From the NCBI RefSeq assembly GCF_040779325.2, contig NZ_JBFONT020000012.1:4749-68748 (forward strand): 64,000 nucleotides of DNA, in the 5' to 3' direction. Origin of the DNA: Aestuariibius violaceus. Lineage in GTDB: Bacteria; Pseudomonadota; Alphaproteobacteria; Rhodobacterales; Rhodobacteraceae. Shown in pieces: positions 24,809 through 32,192 of this stretch. A program made the translations under genes and the position numbers. The notes under the pieces are model-generated. The model was not told where the DNA came from. It was given only the letters and a program-made list of their open reading frames with translations, and did no database searches. The number at the start of each line of letters is the position of its first letter. Positions within the stretch are counted from its first letter, which is position 1.

Positions 24809-25429
24809 ATGGAGTTTCTACCTATCATTGCCGCGATTCTGTTTGTTGACTTTCTCGCACTCATCAGCCCAGGCCCGAATTTCGTGCTGACATCCTCCGC
24901 AGCGGTGTCCAAATCGCGCCGTCATGCCGTCTGGACCGCTTGCGGCATTGCAATGGGGTCACTTGCGTGGGCCGGGGCGGCGGCGCTTGGCATTGCCTCG
25001 GTGTTTGAAGCGTTGCCGATGCTAGGTTTCGTGCTGAAAGTTCTGGGCATCGCATATCTGATCTACTTGGGTATCAAGCTCTTGCGCTCCAAAGGCTTTC
25101 AGCCAAACGCAAACCAGACAACTGATACCACAAGCGGAGCGCGCGGGTTCTGGCGCGGATTACTTGTTAATATGACCAATCCGAAATCCGCCGCTTATTA
25201 TGCCAGTGTGTTTGCCGCGTTTCTCACGCCAGACATGCCGATTTGGGTCTTGGTTCTGCTCGTCGCAGCTATCGCAGCTATGTCGCTCTCGTGGCACGTC
25301 TTGATCGCTATTAGCTTCTCAGCATCGCGTGTTCAGACCCGATACATGTCGGTTTCAAAGTATGTTGATCAGCTTTGCGGCGGCGTTTTGTTTTTCCTTG
25401 GTCTACGTCTGGCGTGGGATAGCAGATAA
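24809..25429 (+). CDS. LysE/RhtB family amino-acid exporter
   Basis: A 206-residue membrane protein: LFVDFLALISPGPNFVLTSSAAV (PGPN signature, residues 11-33), AYLIYLGIKLLRSKGF ending the first half, and RGLLVNMTNPKSAAYYASVF (about 115-134) with the NPK motif. Fourth LysE paralogue in the window. Directly downstream of the YddG-like gene in the same operon. Confidence 0.92.
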   Translation: MEFLPIIAAILFVDFLALISPGPNFVLTSSAAVSKSRRHAVWTACGIAMGSLAWAGAAALGIASVFEALPMLGFVLKVLGIAYLIYLGIKLLRSKGFQPNANQTTDTTSGARGFWRGLLVNMTNPKSAAYYASVFAAFLTPDMPIWVLVLLVAAIAAMSLSWHVLIAISFSASRVQTRYMSVSKYVDQLCGGVLFFLGLRLAWDSR

Positions 25430-25806
25430 CTGCGGGATCGCAGAAGCAGCCATCTGTGCATCTCGCAGCATTGGTTGGAATGGGCTCATTTCGGACCTCC
25501 GGTAGGTTGCGGCATGTAGTCAATCCAGCAACCAAGGTCAGGCGCTCGCGGCCCACTTTGCTAGGTGCTGCACTGCGCCTTGACGACCGGAATAGCGCGC
25601 TTTGCAGTCATTTTCTTGGGCAAGTACTTTGCCGACCCTGTGGGTTCCGCACGAAGTATCTGCACGCACTCAGTCAAGTGCTATCCAACTTCCTTAGAAG
25701 TCTCCCAACCGTCTCTTGTGCAGCATCGAAGGCAGCGAACCGGCGAGCGTAGGCCTGCGGTTGGGAAACCTGCTTGATGTTTCCCGCGCGCCCTGAAACC
25801 ATGATC
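25430..25806. other. Gene-free interval upstream of the TPP riboswitch
   Basis: No credible gene. It opens with a small hairpin (CTGCG-GGAT-CGCAG, 25430-25443). A stretch at 25447-25515 (GCCATCTGTGCATCTCGCAG ... TTTCGGACCTCCGG ... TTGCGGCATG) resembles 63251-63315 (GCCATTTGTGCATCGCGCAG ... TTTTCGGACCTCGGATGCGGCG), another mosaic repeat class. The promoter of the thiamine-related operon must lie in the right part; I could not identify it. Confidence 0.5.
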
Positions 25807-25903
25807 TTACACAGGGGTGCTCCGTAGTGCCGGGGCTGAGATGCAGGGCGCAAGTCCTCGATCCCTTGAGCTGATCTGGGTAATGCCAGCGGAGCGAGGT
25901 GAA
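25807..25903 (+). ncRNA. TPP riboswitch (thi box)
   Basis: Conserved TPP-aptamer segments are present in order: AGGGGTGC (25813-25820), GGGCTGAGATGC (25833-25844), CCCTTGA (25863-25869), and CTGATCTGGGTAATGCCAGCGG (25871-25892). The 3' end runs into the ribosome site and start codon of ykoF. A short helix between TT(A)CAC at 25807-25812 and GTGAA at 25899-25903 could close the aptamer on TPP binding and hide the start, implying translational repression when thiamine pyrophosphate is plentiful. The aptamer call is firm; the mechanism is inferred. Confidence 0.92.
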
Positions 25904-25904
25904 C

Positions 25905-26513
25905 ATGTTCTCAGGGGCACAAGTCTCATTGTATCCGATGTCGGACGATTTCGTCGGCATCATTCTCAACGCAATCGAAGCTCTTGATCCGTGGCGCGAT
26001 CAGCTGCGGCTGGAGACCGATTCTCTGTCGACGCTCATCGTGGGGCCGCCGGAGGTTCTCTTTCCGGCAATGCGCGATCTGTTTTGTGCCACAGCGCGGT
26101 CCGGCATCCACACCACGATGCATGCCACGGTGTCCCGCGGATGTCCGGGTGAGCCTGACGATCCGATTTGCACACCGGTTGCGGGGGGACCGCGCGGTAT
26201 GAGTCTGGCGGATCTCGTGGCGGCAGGTCGTGACAGGGTCGCTGCCGCACCGATCCTGGAGCTGGACATTGCCGCCCAGTTTTCGCTCTACCCGCTCGGC
26301 ATTGGGCATCACATGGACGAAATCTACGGGTGCATTGAGTTTCTGAAAAACTCCGGGACGTATGATCGCTCCAAGAACTTCTGCACCGCGCTGCGCGGCG
26401 ATGCGGGTCCTGTCTTCGAAACCCTGGGCCAGGCCTTCACTGGCTTCGGCTTTGACACGGGCCATCTCGCCATGGACGTGACGGTATCAGCCAACTCGCC
26501 GAGCGACCGCTGA
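25905..26513 (+). CDS. ykoF: YkoF-type thiamine/HMP-binding protein
   Basis: 202 residues. The ATG at 25905 follows GCGAGGTG at the edge of the riboswitch; a GTG at 25899 is also possible. Two tandem ferredoxin-like repeats are visible: GAQVSLYPMSDDFVGIILNAIEAL ... STLIVGPPEVLFPAMRDLFCATA and AAQFSLYPLGIGHHMDEIYGCIEFLKNSGTYDRSKNF. This duplication is characteristic of YkoF, which binds thiamine and its hydroxymethylpyrimidine part and is encoded with ykoEDC. Position at the head of a TPP-regulated operon supports the call. Confidence 0.9.
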   Translation: MFSGAQVSLYPMSDDFVGIILNAIEALDPWRDQLRLETDSLSTLIVGPPEVLFPAMRDLFCATARSGIHTTMHATVSRGCPGEPDDPICTPVAGGPRGMSLADLVAAGRDRVAAAPILELDIAAQFSLYPLGIGHHMDEIYGCIEFLKNSGTYDRSKNFCTALRGDAGPVFETLGQAFTGFGFDTGHLAMDVTVSANSPSDR

Positions 26514-26573
26514 TCGATTGGTCGCGCTAGGAGGTGACCAATCCCCTCAATCCAATTCGTACAGGAGGCTGTT

Positions 26574-27158
26574 ATGCCCAATCGATCCGCCTGGACTCTT
26601 CGCGAGACTCTCATCATCTCGGTGCTTGGGGCCGTTTTCGGCGTGCTTTATCTGGGCTGGGTCCAAGTTTGGCTTGTGCTGCAAGCAATCTTCGGAGCAG
26701 TGACAATGGACGTTGTGATGGGCTTCTGGTTCATCGTTTCGATCATCGCAGCAGCGATCATTCGCAAACCGGGCGCAGCACTTGTCTCGGAGGTCATGGC
26801 GGCCGCCGTACAGGTGCTGCTTGGCAGTCCGGCGGGGCTTTTGCTGCTGCTCACCGGGCTGGTGCAGGGTGCGGGCGCTGAAGCCGTCTTTGCCGCAACC
26901 CGCTGGCGGCGGTACTCGCTGCCAGTTCTTATGGCGGCGGGGATGGGCGCGGCCGTGTTCTCCTTCGCTTACACATGGATCCGGTTCGACTACGGCAGTC
27001 TGGCGCCGGGACTTCTTGTCGTGATGTTCGCACTGCGGCTAGCCTCCGGCGCGTTGCTGGCCGGGCTACTGGGGCATTACATCGTCAAGGCGCTCTATCG
27101 CACAGGCGTCCTGTCCGGACTTGCGATTGACCGAGACGCCCGCGCTGCCCGTGCCTGA
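26574..27158 (+). CDS. ykoE: ECF transporter S component, YkoE-type
   Basis: A 194-residue membrane protein with a strong ribosome site (CAGGAGG) 7 bases before the ATG. TLRETLIISVLGAVFGVLYLGWVQVW and the run of helices to LLGHYIVKALYRTGVLSGLAI match YkoE, the substrate-binding membrane subunit of an energy-coupling-factor importer for thiamine or hydroxymethylpyrimidine. The 3' end overlaps the ATPase gene by 38 bases. Confidence 0.9.
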   Translation: MPNRSAWTLRETLIISVLGAVFGVLYLGWVQVWLVLQAIFGAVTMDVVMGFWFIVSIIAAAIIRKPGAALVSEVMAAAVQVLLGSPAGLLLLLTGLVQGAGAEAVFAATRWRRYSLPVLMAAGMGAAVFSFAYTWIRFDYGSLAPGLLVVMFALRLASGALLAGLLGHYIVKALYRTGVLSGLAIDRDARAARA

Positions 27159-28722
27159 TGCGCTGTCCTACGACCGCGTTACGCTGCGCCATGACGGGGC
27201 GATCTCTGATGCAGTCGGTCCAGTGTCATTTGCCGTGGAGCGAGGTGAACGGGTTCTGTTGCTCGGAGCATCTGGCGCGGGCAAGTCTACGCTGCTGCAC
27301 GCCGCAACCGGGCTGTTTCCGCGCGCAATACCCGGCACGCGGACGGGCGAGCTCCTACTTGACGGGTGCCCCGTCGATAGTCGTGCACCAGCGGATTGGG
27401 CCGATACCTGCGGCCACCTGTTTCAAGATGCCGCGCTGACATTGGCCGGTTTCACCGTGCGCGATGAGATCGCCTTCGCGCCGGAGAACCAGGCTGTCGG
27501 TTCGGATCGCATTCCGGGGATCGTCGCCGACAGTATGATCCGTGCGGGCATTCCGCAAATCTGGGCGAACCGGCGCATCACGACGCTCTCGGGGGGAGAG
27601 CGGCAGATGGTGGCATTAGCGGCACTTCTCGCGCAGGGCGCGCCGGTTACGCTCGCCGACGAACCTGCGGCCAGTATCGCGCCGATGGTCGCTCGGCGCA
27701 TGGCTGATCTCTTGCTGGCGCCGGGCAGCACCACAATAGTCGTGGAACACAAGCCGGGTCCGATCCTGGACCGGATCGACCGCTGTGTGGCTTTGGGCCA
27801 GGGCGGGCGTGTGATTGCCGAAGGCGCGCCGCGCGATATGTTGCGAAACCACGGGGTCGCATTGGCCCAGGCGGGCATTGCACTACCGCTTGCCACGCGC
27901 CTGTATCTGGCCGCGCCCGACTTGATCGATCCTCACATGACCTTGCAGGACGCCCTGGCCCGCTTCCCATCCGCTCAAGCCCGCAGGTTGCGCGACGCGG
28001 TCTTGCCGACGCCGATCCTGACTGGAGAGATCCTTGCCACGCTGGAGGGGGCCGATTGTGCCCCGCCCTTCGGACCTGTTGTGCTGCGCGACGTGTCGCT
28101 GTCCCTGCGGGCGGGTGAGGTCCTTGCCATTCTCGGACCAAACGGCGCGGGCAAATCCACGCTGGCCGCCTGCCTGTCGGGCTTGATACCGCCCCGCGCA
28201 GGTCGACGCACGGGGGTACCGGGTGCGGTGGCCTTTCAGAACCCTGAAGCGCATTTCAACCAGGGATCGGTGCGTGCGGAGATCGAGGGGCTGGGCCATG
28301 CGTCGGAGCGCGTGGCCCAGATCCTTGACCTTTGGGGCCTGGAGCAGGTTGCCGAACAGCACCCGTTTACCTTGTCGCAGGGCCAGAAACGCCGCTTGTC
28401 ACTTGCGCTCCTTGCCGAAACCGACAGATGGCCGGTACTTATCCTCGACGAACCAACGGCTGGTCTCGACGGCGCAGCGGAAGCCGCGCTCGGCCAGCGG
28501 ATCAGGGCGCTTGCGCATGAGGGTCATGGCATCGCGGTGATCACCCATGACATGGATTTCGCCGTGTCGGTCGCCGACCGCGCTTTGCTCCTGAACCGGG
28601 GCGCCGTGCAATTCGACGGCGCTTGCCCCGAGTTGATGCGCGACACGGCGCTGCTGGCGGGTGCGGGGCTACTGCCGCCGGAATCCGCGCTCATCCTGAA
28701 CTGGCTGGAGACAGCATGCTGA
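27121..28722 (+). CDS. ykoD: ECF transporter duplicated ATPase, YkoD-type
   Basis: About 533 residues with two ATP-binding cassettes in tandem. First: Walker A GASGAGKSTL (about 50-59), signature LSGGERQMVAL, Walker B VTLADEPAA. Second: GPNGAGKSTL (about 340), signature LSQGQKRRLSLAL, Walker B LILDEPTAGLDG. The first Walker B has no Glu-Pro-Thr run but keeps the catalytic Glu. The start is uncertain: TTG 27121 or GTG 27151, both overlapping ykoE. Energises YkoE/YkoC for import. Confidence 0.92.
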   Translation: MRLTETPALPVPDALSYDRVTLRHDGAISDAVGPVSFAVERGERVLLLGASGAGKSTLLHAATGLFPRAIPGTRTGELLLDGCPVDSRAPADWADTCGHLFQDAALTLAGFTVRDEIAFAPENQAVGSDRIPGIVADSMIRAGIPQIWANRRITTLSGGERQMVALAALLAQGAPVTLADEPAASIAPMVARRMADLLLAPGSTTIVVEHKPGPILDRIDRCVALGQGGRVIAEGAPRDMLRNHGVALAQAGIALPLATRLYLAAPDLIDPHMTLQDALARFPSAQARRLRDAVLPTPILTGEILATLEGADCAPPFGPVVLRDVSLSLRAGEVLAILGPNGAGKSTLAACLSGLIPPRAGRRTGVPGAVAFQNPEAHFNQGSVRAEIEGLGHASERVAQILDLWGLEQVAEQHPFTLSQGQKRRLSLALLAETDRWPVLILDEPTAGLDGAAEAALGQRIRALAHEGHGIAVITHDMDFAVSVADRALLLNRGAVQFDGACPELMRDTALLAGAGLLPPESALILNWLETAC

Positions 28723-29456
28723 AAAGCGCACACCCGCTGCCGAAGCTCGCGCTTTGCCTTGCATGGATCGTCGCTTCGTTGATCGTTTTCCGCCTGTCCT
28801 TCCAGATCGCGCTGTTCGCCGCGGCCACGCTCCTGCTGCTGTTTGACGCGCGTATCCCGTTGCCGCGGTTGCTGTTCCTGATGGTGCCCTTTGCGCTGTT
28901 CGGCTTCGGCTTTTTCACGACCTCGGTCCTGTTCCGCGCCGAGTCGGGTTTCGCGGTTCAGATGGCGCAGGAGCAAAGTGGCGCGACAGACGTGGCTCCT
29001 GGGCTCGTGCTCTTCTTTCGTGTAATGGCCTGCGGTATGACCTCGGCCGTCTTCGCCCTGACGACCGACCCCGGACAGTTCGTGCGCGCCTTGATGCAAT
29101 ATTTGCGACTGCCCACGTCAATGGTGTTTGCCCTGATGCAGGCTATGCATATGGTACCTGATCTTCGCGCCGAGATGCTGCAACTGCGCATGGCGCGCGC
29201 GATCCGGTTGGGTCGGCCACTGCGGCGCTTTCCGAACCCTGGAGAAGCGCTGTCCTTGGCGATCCCTCTTCTGGCTTATGCGATCCGCCGCGCCACCCGC
29301 GCCGCGTTGTCTTTCGAGGCGCGGGGGCTGCAGCCGGGCCGGGCCCGTACAAACCTGCCTCAACCATCAATCAGGCGAACCGACTGGGCCTTATTCTTCT
29401 TCGGGTTTGGTGTTCTCATCGCAACGTCTACGATCATACTCATGCCAGCTGGATGA
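28716..29456 (+). CDS. ykoC: ECF transporter T component, YkoC-type
   Basis: 246 residues from MLKSAHPLPKLALCL (28716), overlapping the ykoD stop (ATGCTGA). Six or so hydrophobic segments and the coupling motif ARAIRLGRPLRRF near residue 160, followed by a second coupling-type segment ATRAALSFEARGLQPGRARTN, as in the EcfT family. Couples ATP hydrolysis to YkoE. Last gene of the operon; convergent with rpoH 38 bases away. Confidence 0.9.
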   Translation: MLKSAHPLPKLALCLAWIVASLIVFRLSFQIALFAAATLLLLFDARIPLPRLLFLMVPFALFGFGFFTTSVLFRAESGFAVQMAQEQSGATDVAPGLVLFFRVMACGMTSAVFALTTDPGQFVRALMQYLRLPTSMVFALMQAMHMVPDLRAEMLQLRMARAIRLGRPLRRFPNPGEALSLAIPLLAYAIRRATRAALSFEARGLQPGRARTNLPQPSIRRTDWALFFFGFGVLIATSTIILMPAG

Positions 29457-29494
29457 GCTTACCACGAGCCTTCCACTCATGGAAAATTAGCCAT

Positions 29495-30367
29495 TCAGAG
29501 GAAGCTTTCGAGTCCAAGATCGCGCTGTCGCAAGGCCGCACGCAACCGCTCGAAGCCCCGTTCACGCAGCTGGCGCACCCTTTCCCTCGAAATACCGTAT
29601 CGCGTCCCGAGATCTTGCAGCGTCGCCGGAGGATCGGTCACCTGTGTCGCAATGATGATGTCACGTTCGCGATCCGGCAACGTATTAAGGGCTGCGGCGA
29701 GCACCTTCCTCAGCCCTGCGGTTTCCAGCTTTCTCAGAGCCGCAGGTCCATCGATACTGGATGGATCCGCGAGCAGAGCCATGCGATCCATGCCATCCGA
29801 TCCCTGGACATGTGCATTCAGCGAAATGTCGACGCCTGTAACCTGTTCGCGCAAGGACGCCGCCTGCTGCAGGTCCACACCCAACGCGTCAGCAAGCTTC
29901 ATGTCCGCAACCGCCTGATCCATGCCGGGATCGGCCGCTACTTCGGCGTCGATAGCAGCGATTTGTGCGGCTGCCGCCCGTGTCAACGCGGAGTTCGGGC
30001 GCCTAACGGCGGAGGTGTTCGCACGCATGAAGTCCTGAACCTCCGCGCGTGCCCACCAAACAGCATAGGTCGAGAAACGAAACCCGCGATCCGGATCAAA
30101 GCGATCGGCGGCTTTCATCAGCCCGATCTGGGCCTGTTGCATCAAGTCCGGATCGGCCTCACCAGCCCCGAGCTTCAGGCGCTTCGCGACCGAGGCCGCC
30201 AATGGGGCGAATGCGTGGATCAGATAATCGCGTGCGCGTCGGTCGCCATACGCCTGCCAGGCGCAAATCAATGCCCGCTCCTTTTCAGCGGATAGCATCC
30301 CCGAGCTACGGACGCGTCGGGCACCGTGGATGAGATTCGTGACAGGCTTATTCATGGCTAAGCTCAT
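29495..30367 (-). CDS. rpoH: RpoH-type alternative sigma factor (sigma-32 family)
   Basis: A 290-residue sigma-70-family protein. Region 2 is DLMQQAQIGLMKAADRFDPDRGFRFSTYAVWWARAEVQDFM (about 75-115); region 4 is LPDRERDIIIATQVTDPPATLQDLGTRYGISRERVRQLRERGFERL (about 229-274). The RpoH box between regions 2 and 3 is replaced by AVRRPNSALTRAAAAQIAAI, as in the RpoHII group of Rhodobacterales rather than E. coli RpoH. RpoHII serves oxidative-stress responses in Rhodobacter. Starts at Met1 or Met5. Divergent from the MarR-type gene. Confidence 0.88.
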   Translation of the reverse strand: MSLAMNKPVTNLIHGARRVRSSGMLSAEKERALICAWQAYGDRRARDYLIHAFAPLAASVAKRLKLGAGEADPDLMQQAQIGLMKAADRFDPDRGFRFSTYAVWWARAEVQDFMRANTSAVRRPNSALTRAAAAQIAAIDAEVAADPGMDQAVADMKLADALGVDLQQAASLREQVTGVDISLNAHVQGSDGMDRMALLADPSSIDGPAALRKLETAGLRKVLAAALNTLPDRERDIIIATQVTDPPATLQDLGTRYGISRERVRQLRERGFERLRAALRQRDLGLESFL

Positions 30368-30404
30368 TTAGTTTTGAATCGATACTAATTCTTTAGCTCA
30401 AAGA

Positions 30405-30440
30405 TTGTCAAAGTGATTTCGCTTCGATATTACTTTGACA
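30405..30440 (+). promoter_or_regulatory. Promoter embedded in an inverted repeat upstream of the MarR-type gene
   Basis: TGTCAAAGTGAT (30406-30417) and ATTACTTTGACA (30429-30440) are inverted arms with one mismatched pair. The same stretch holds a -35 TTGTCA (30405-30410) and a -10 TATTAC (30428-30433) exactly 17 bases apart. A MarR dimer on the repeat would block RNA polymerase, so this is a strong candidate for the autoregulatory operator of the marR-mrp-nfu operon. Transcription would start near 30440, the candidate ATG. Confidence 0.6.
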
Positions 30441-31039
30441 TGATTGATGAGCCACAAACACCTGATCGGATCGCGGAAATGCTCGTTCATATCGGGCGTG
30501 CGGCGCGGAGCGAAGATGCCGGCTCTGGACTGACGGCCGCACAGTGGACCTGCCTGCGTTTTTTCGCCCGTGCCAACGGCAGTACGCGCACACCCTCCGG
30601 CTTTGCCAGTTTCCAGGCAACGACCCGGGGCACGGCATCGCAGATGGTCAAGTCATTGGAGCGCAAGGGTTTGATTGTGGGGACGCGATCCGACCGGGAC
30701 CGCCGCAGCGTCTCTTTTGACCTGACAGATCATGGACAGACAATGCTTGCGAATGACCCGTTGCGAGACCTGATTGACGTGATCGACGGCCTTGCGGCCA
30801 CTGAACGCGACAGCTTCCTGAAGACGCTGTCTCGTCTTGCCTCAACGCTTGCTATGCAGCGGGACCTTCCCGCGTTTGGGACGTGCAAGGATTGCACCCA
30901 TTTCGCGCGGTCCGGCGATACGGCCTATTGCGCCTGCATGGCAGAAGAACTGACGGTCGTGGACATCCCGAAGCTCTGCGCGAGCTATATCCCTACACGC
31001 GAGCCACCGAGCCAAGGAGACCGACATGACGCAGGCTGA
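30440..31039 (+). CDS. MarR-like winged-helix regulator with C-terminal cysteine cluster
   Basis: 199 residues from ATG 30440; ATG 30479 is an alternative if the operator at 30405-30440 is untranslated. The winged helix is LTAAQWTCLRFFARANGS ... GTASQMVKSLERKGLIVGTRSDRDRRSVSFDLTDHGQTML (MarR type). After it comes a tail with Cys at 149, 152, 164, 166 and 180 (GTCKDCTHF, YCACMAE, KLCASY), spaced as CxxC-x11-CxC-x13-C. Such a cluster suggests an Fe-S or zinc site. The gene overlaps an Mrp Fe-S carrier gene by 14 bases, so I infer an iron-sulfur-status sensor controlling Fe-S genes. Confidence 0.85.
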   Translation: MIDEPQTPDRIAEMLVHIGRAARSEDAGSGLTAAQWTCLRFFARANGSTRTPSGFASFQATTRGTASQMVKSLERKGLIVGTRSDRDRRSVSFDLTDHGQTMLANDPLRDLIDVIDGLAATERDSFLKTLSRLASTLAMQRDLPAFGTCKDCTHFARSGDTAYCACMAEELTVVDIPKLCASYIPTREPPSQGDRHDAG

Positions 31040-32192
31040 AACCTCCGCAAGCCCTCGCATGATCGCGATCAGCAGCGGCAAGGGCGGCGTTGGCAAATCC
31101 ACCGTCACGGCAAACATCGCTGTAGCCATGGCGGATGCCGGTTTGCGTGTTGGCGTGGTCGATGCCGACATCTATGGTCCGTCGATCCCACGCATGTTGG
31201 GCATCGCATCCGAAAAGCCGGCGATGTCGCCCGACCAGAAAGTCGTGCCGGCAGAAGCTCATGGTGTGAAGGTGATGTCGATGGCCATGTTGTCCGACGA
31301 TGACAGCCCGGCGATCCTGCGCGGACCGATGGTGACGAAATACTTGCAGATGTTCGTGCGCCAGGTGGATTGGGGCGCGCTTGACGTCTTGCTGCTGGAC
31401 CTGCCGCCGGGCACGGGCGACATTCAGCTCACCTTGGCGCAGGCCTTTCCGCTCTCGGGCGCTGTGGTTGTCAGCACGCCACAGGATGTCAGCCTCAAGA
31501 TCGCGCGCCGCGGTTTGCGCATGATGGAACAGGTAATGGTGCCGATCCTCGGCGTGATCGAGAACATGAGCGGCTTCACGTGCCCGGAATGCGGCACGGT
31601 CACCCATATCTTCCATAGGGGCGGCGGAGAGGCGATTGCGCAGGAGCTTGATGTGGATTTCCTTGGCGAGGTTCCGCTCGACCCGACCGTGGTCGATTGT
31701 GGTGACGAAGGCCGACCGCTGATACGCGCCGCGCCGGAAAGCCCTGCGGCGTTGGCATATCGGAGTATCGCGGCCACCTTGGCCGGAACGGGCGGTGACG
31801 TCGCCGGGATCGCGTCGCCCTTTGCCTGGACGCTTGCCGAGGGCACGGGAAAACCAGCACCTGCATCGATCACCAAGGGTGGGCCGAGCGACCGTCTCGC
31901 CGCGCTGGACCATTCGGATGGCGCGCTGTTTCTGCGGTGGGCCGACGGCACAGACCGACGTCTAACCGACCGCGATCTGCGCCTCGCCTGCCAATGCGCG
32001 CAATGCCGAGAGGAGATGAGCGGCAAGCGGCTGCTGAACCCTGAAGACGTGCCGCTGGACATCCGCCTGACCCGTATCTGGAGCGTCGGCAACTACGCGC
32101 TTGGCATGGCTTTCAGCGACGGCCATGACACGGGTATCTATACGTTCAAGGCACTTCAGGCGATGGTCCCGACGGAGTTGGAGGATGTCTGA
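31026..32192 (+). CDS. mrp: Mrp-type P-loop Fe-S carrier fused to a DUF971 domain
   Basis: A 388-residue protein. MIAISSGKGGVGKSTVTANIA (residues 12-32) is the deviant Walker A of the Mrp/ApbC/NBP35 family, VGVVDADIYGPSIPRMLG and LLLDLPPGTGDIQLTLAQ follow, and FTCPECG holds the CPEC cysteines (about 185 and 188) that bridge a [4Fe-4S] cluster in the dimer. From about residue 291 a DUF971 domain (LFLRWADGTDRRLTDRDLR, CQCAQCREEMSGKRLL) is appended. The fusion replaces the N-terminal MIP18-type domain of other Mrps. Overlaps both neighbours. Confidence 0.92.
   Translation: MTQAETSASPRMIAISSGKGGVGKSTVTANIAVAMADAGLRVGVVDADIYGPSIPRMLGIASEKPAMSPDQKVVPAEAHGVKVMSMAMLSDDDSPAILRGPMVTKYLQMFVRQVDWGALDVLLLDLPPGTGDIQLTLAQAFPLSGAVVVSTPQDVSLKIARRGLRMMEQVMVPILGVIENMSGFTCPECGTVTHIFHRGGGEAIAQELDVDFLGEVPLDPTVVDCGDEGRPLIRAAPESPAALAYRSIAATLAGTGGDVAGIASPFAWTLAEGTGKPAPASITKGGPSDRLAALDHSDGALFLRWADGTDRRLTDRDLRLACQCAQCREEMSGKRLLNPEDVPLDIRLTRIWSVGNYALGMAFSDGHDTGIYTFKALQAMVPTELEDV

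Noticed and set aside
32101..32184. Longer N-terminus for the Nfu-type protein
   Set aside because: The extra 28 residues lie over the end of mrp and are Arg/Trp-rich, unlike the family; ATG 32185 follows GGAGGA-like sequence.
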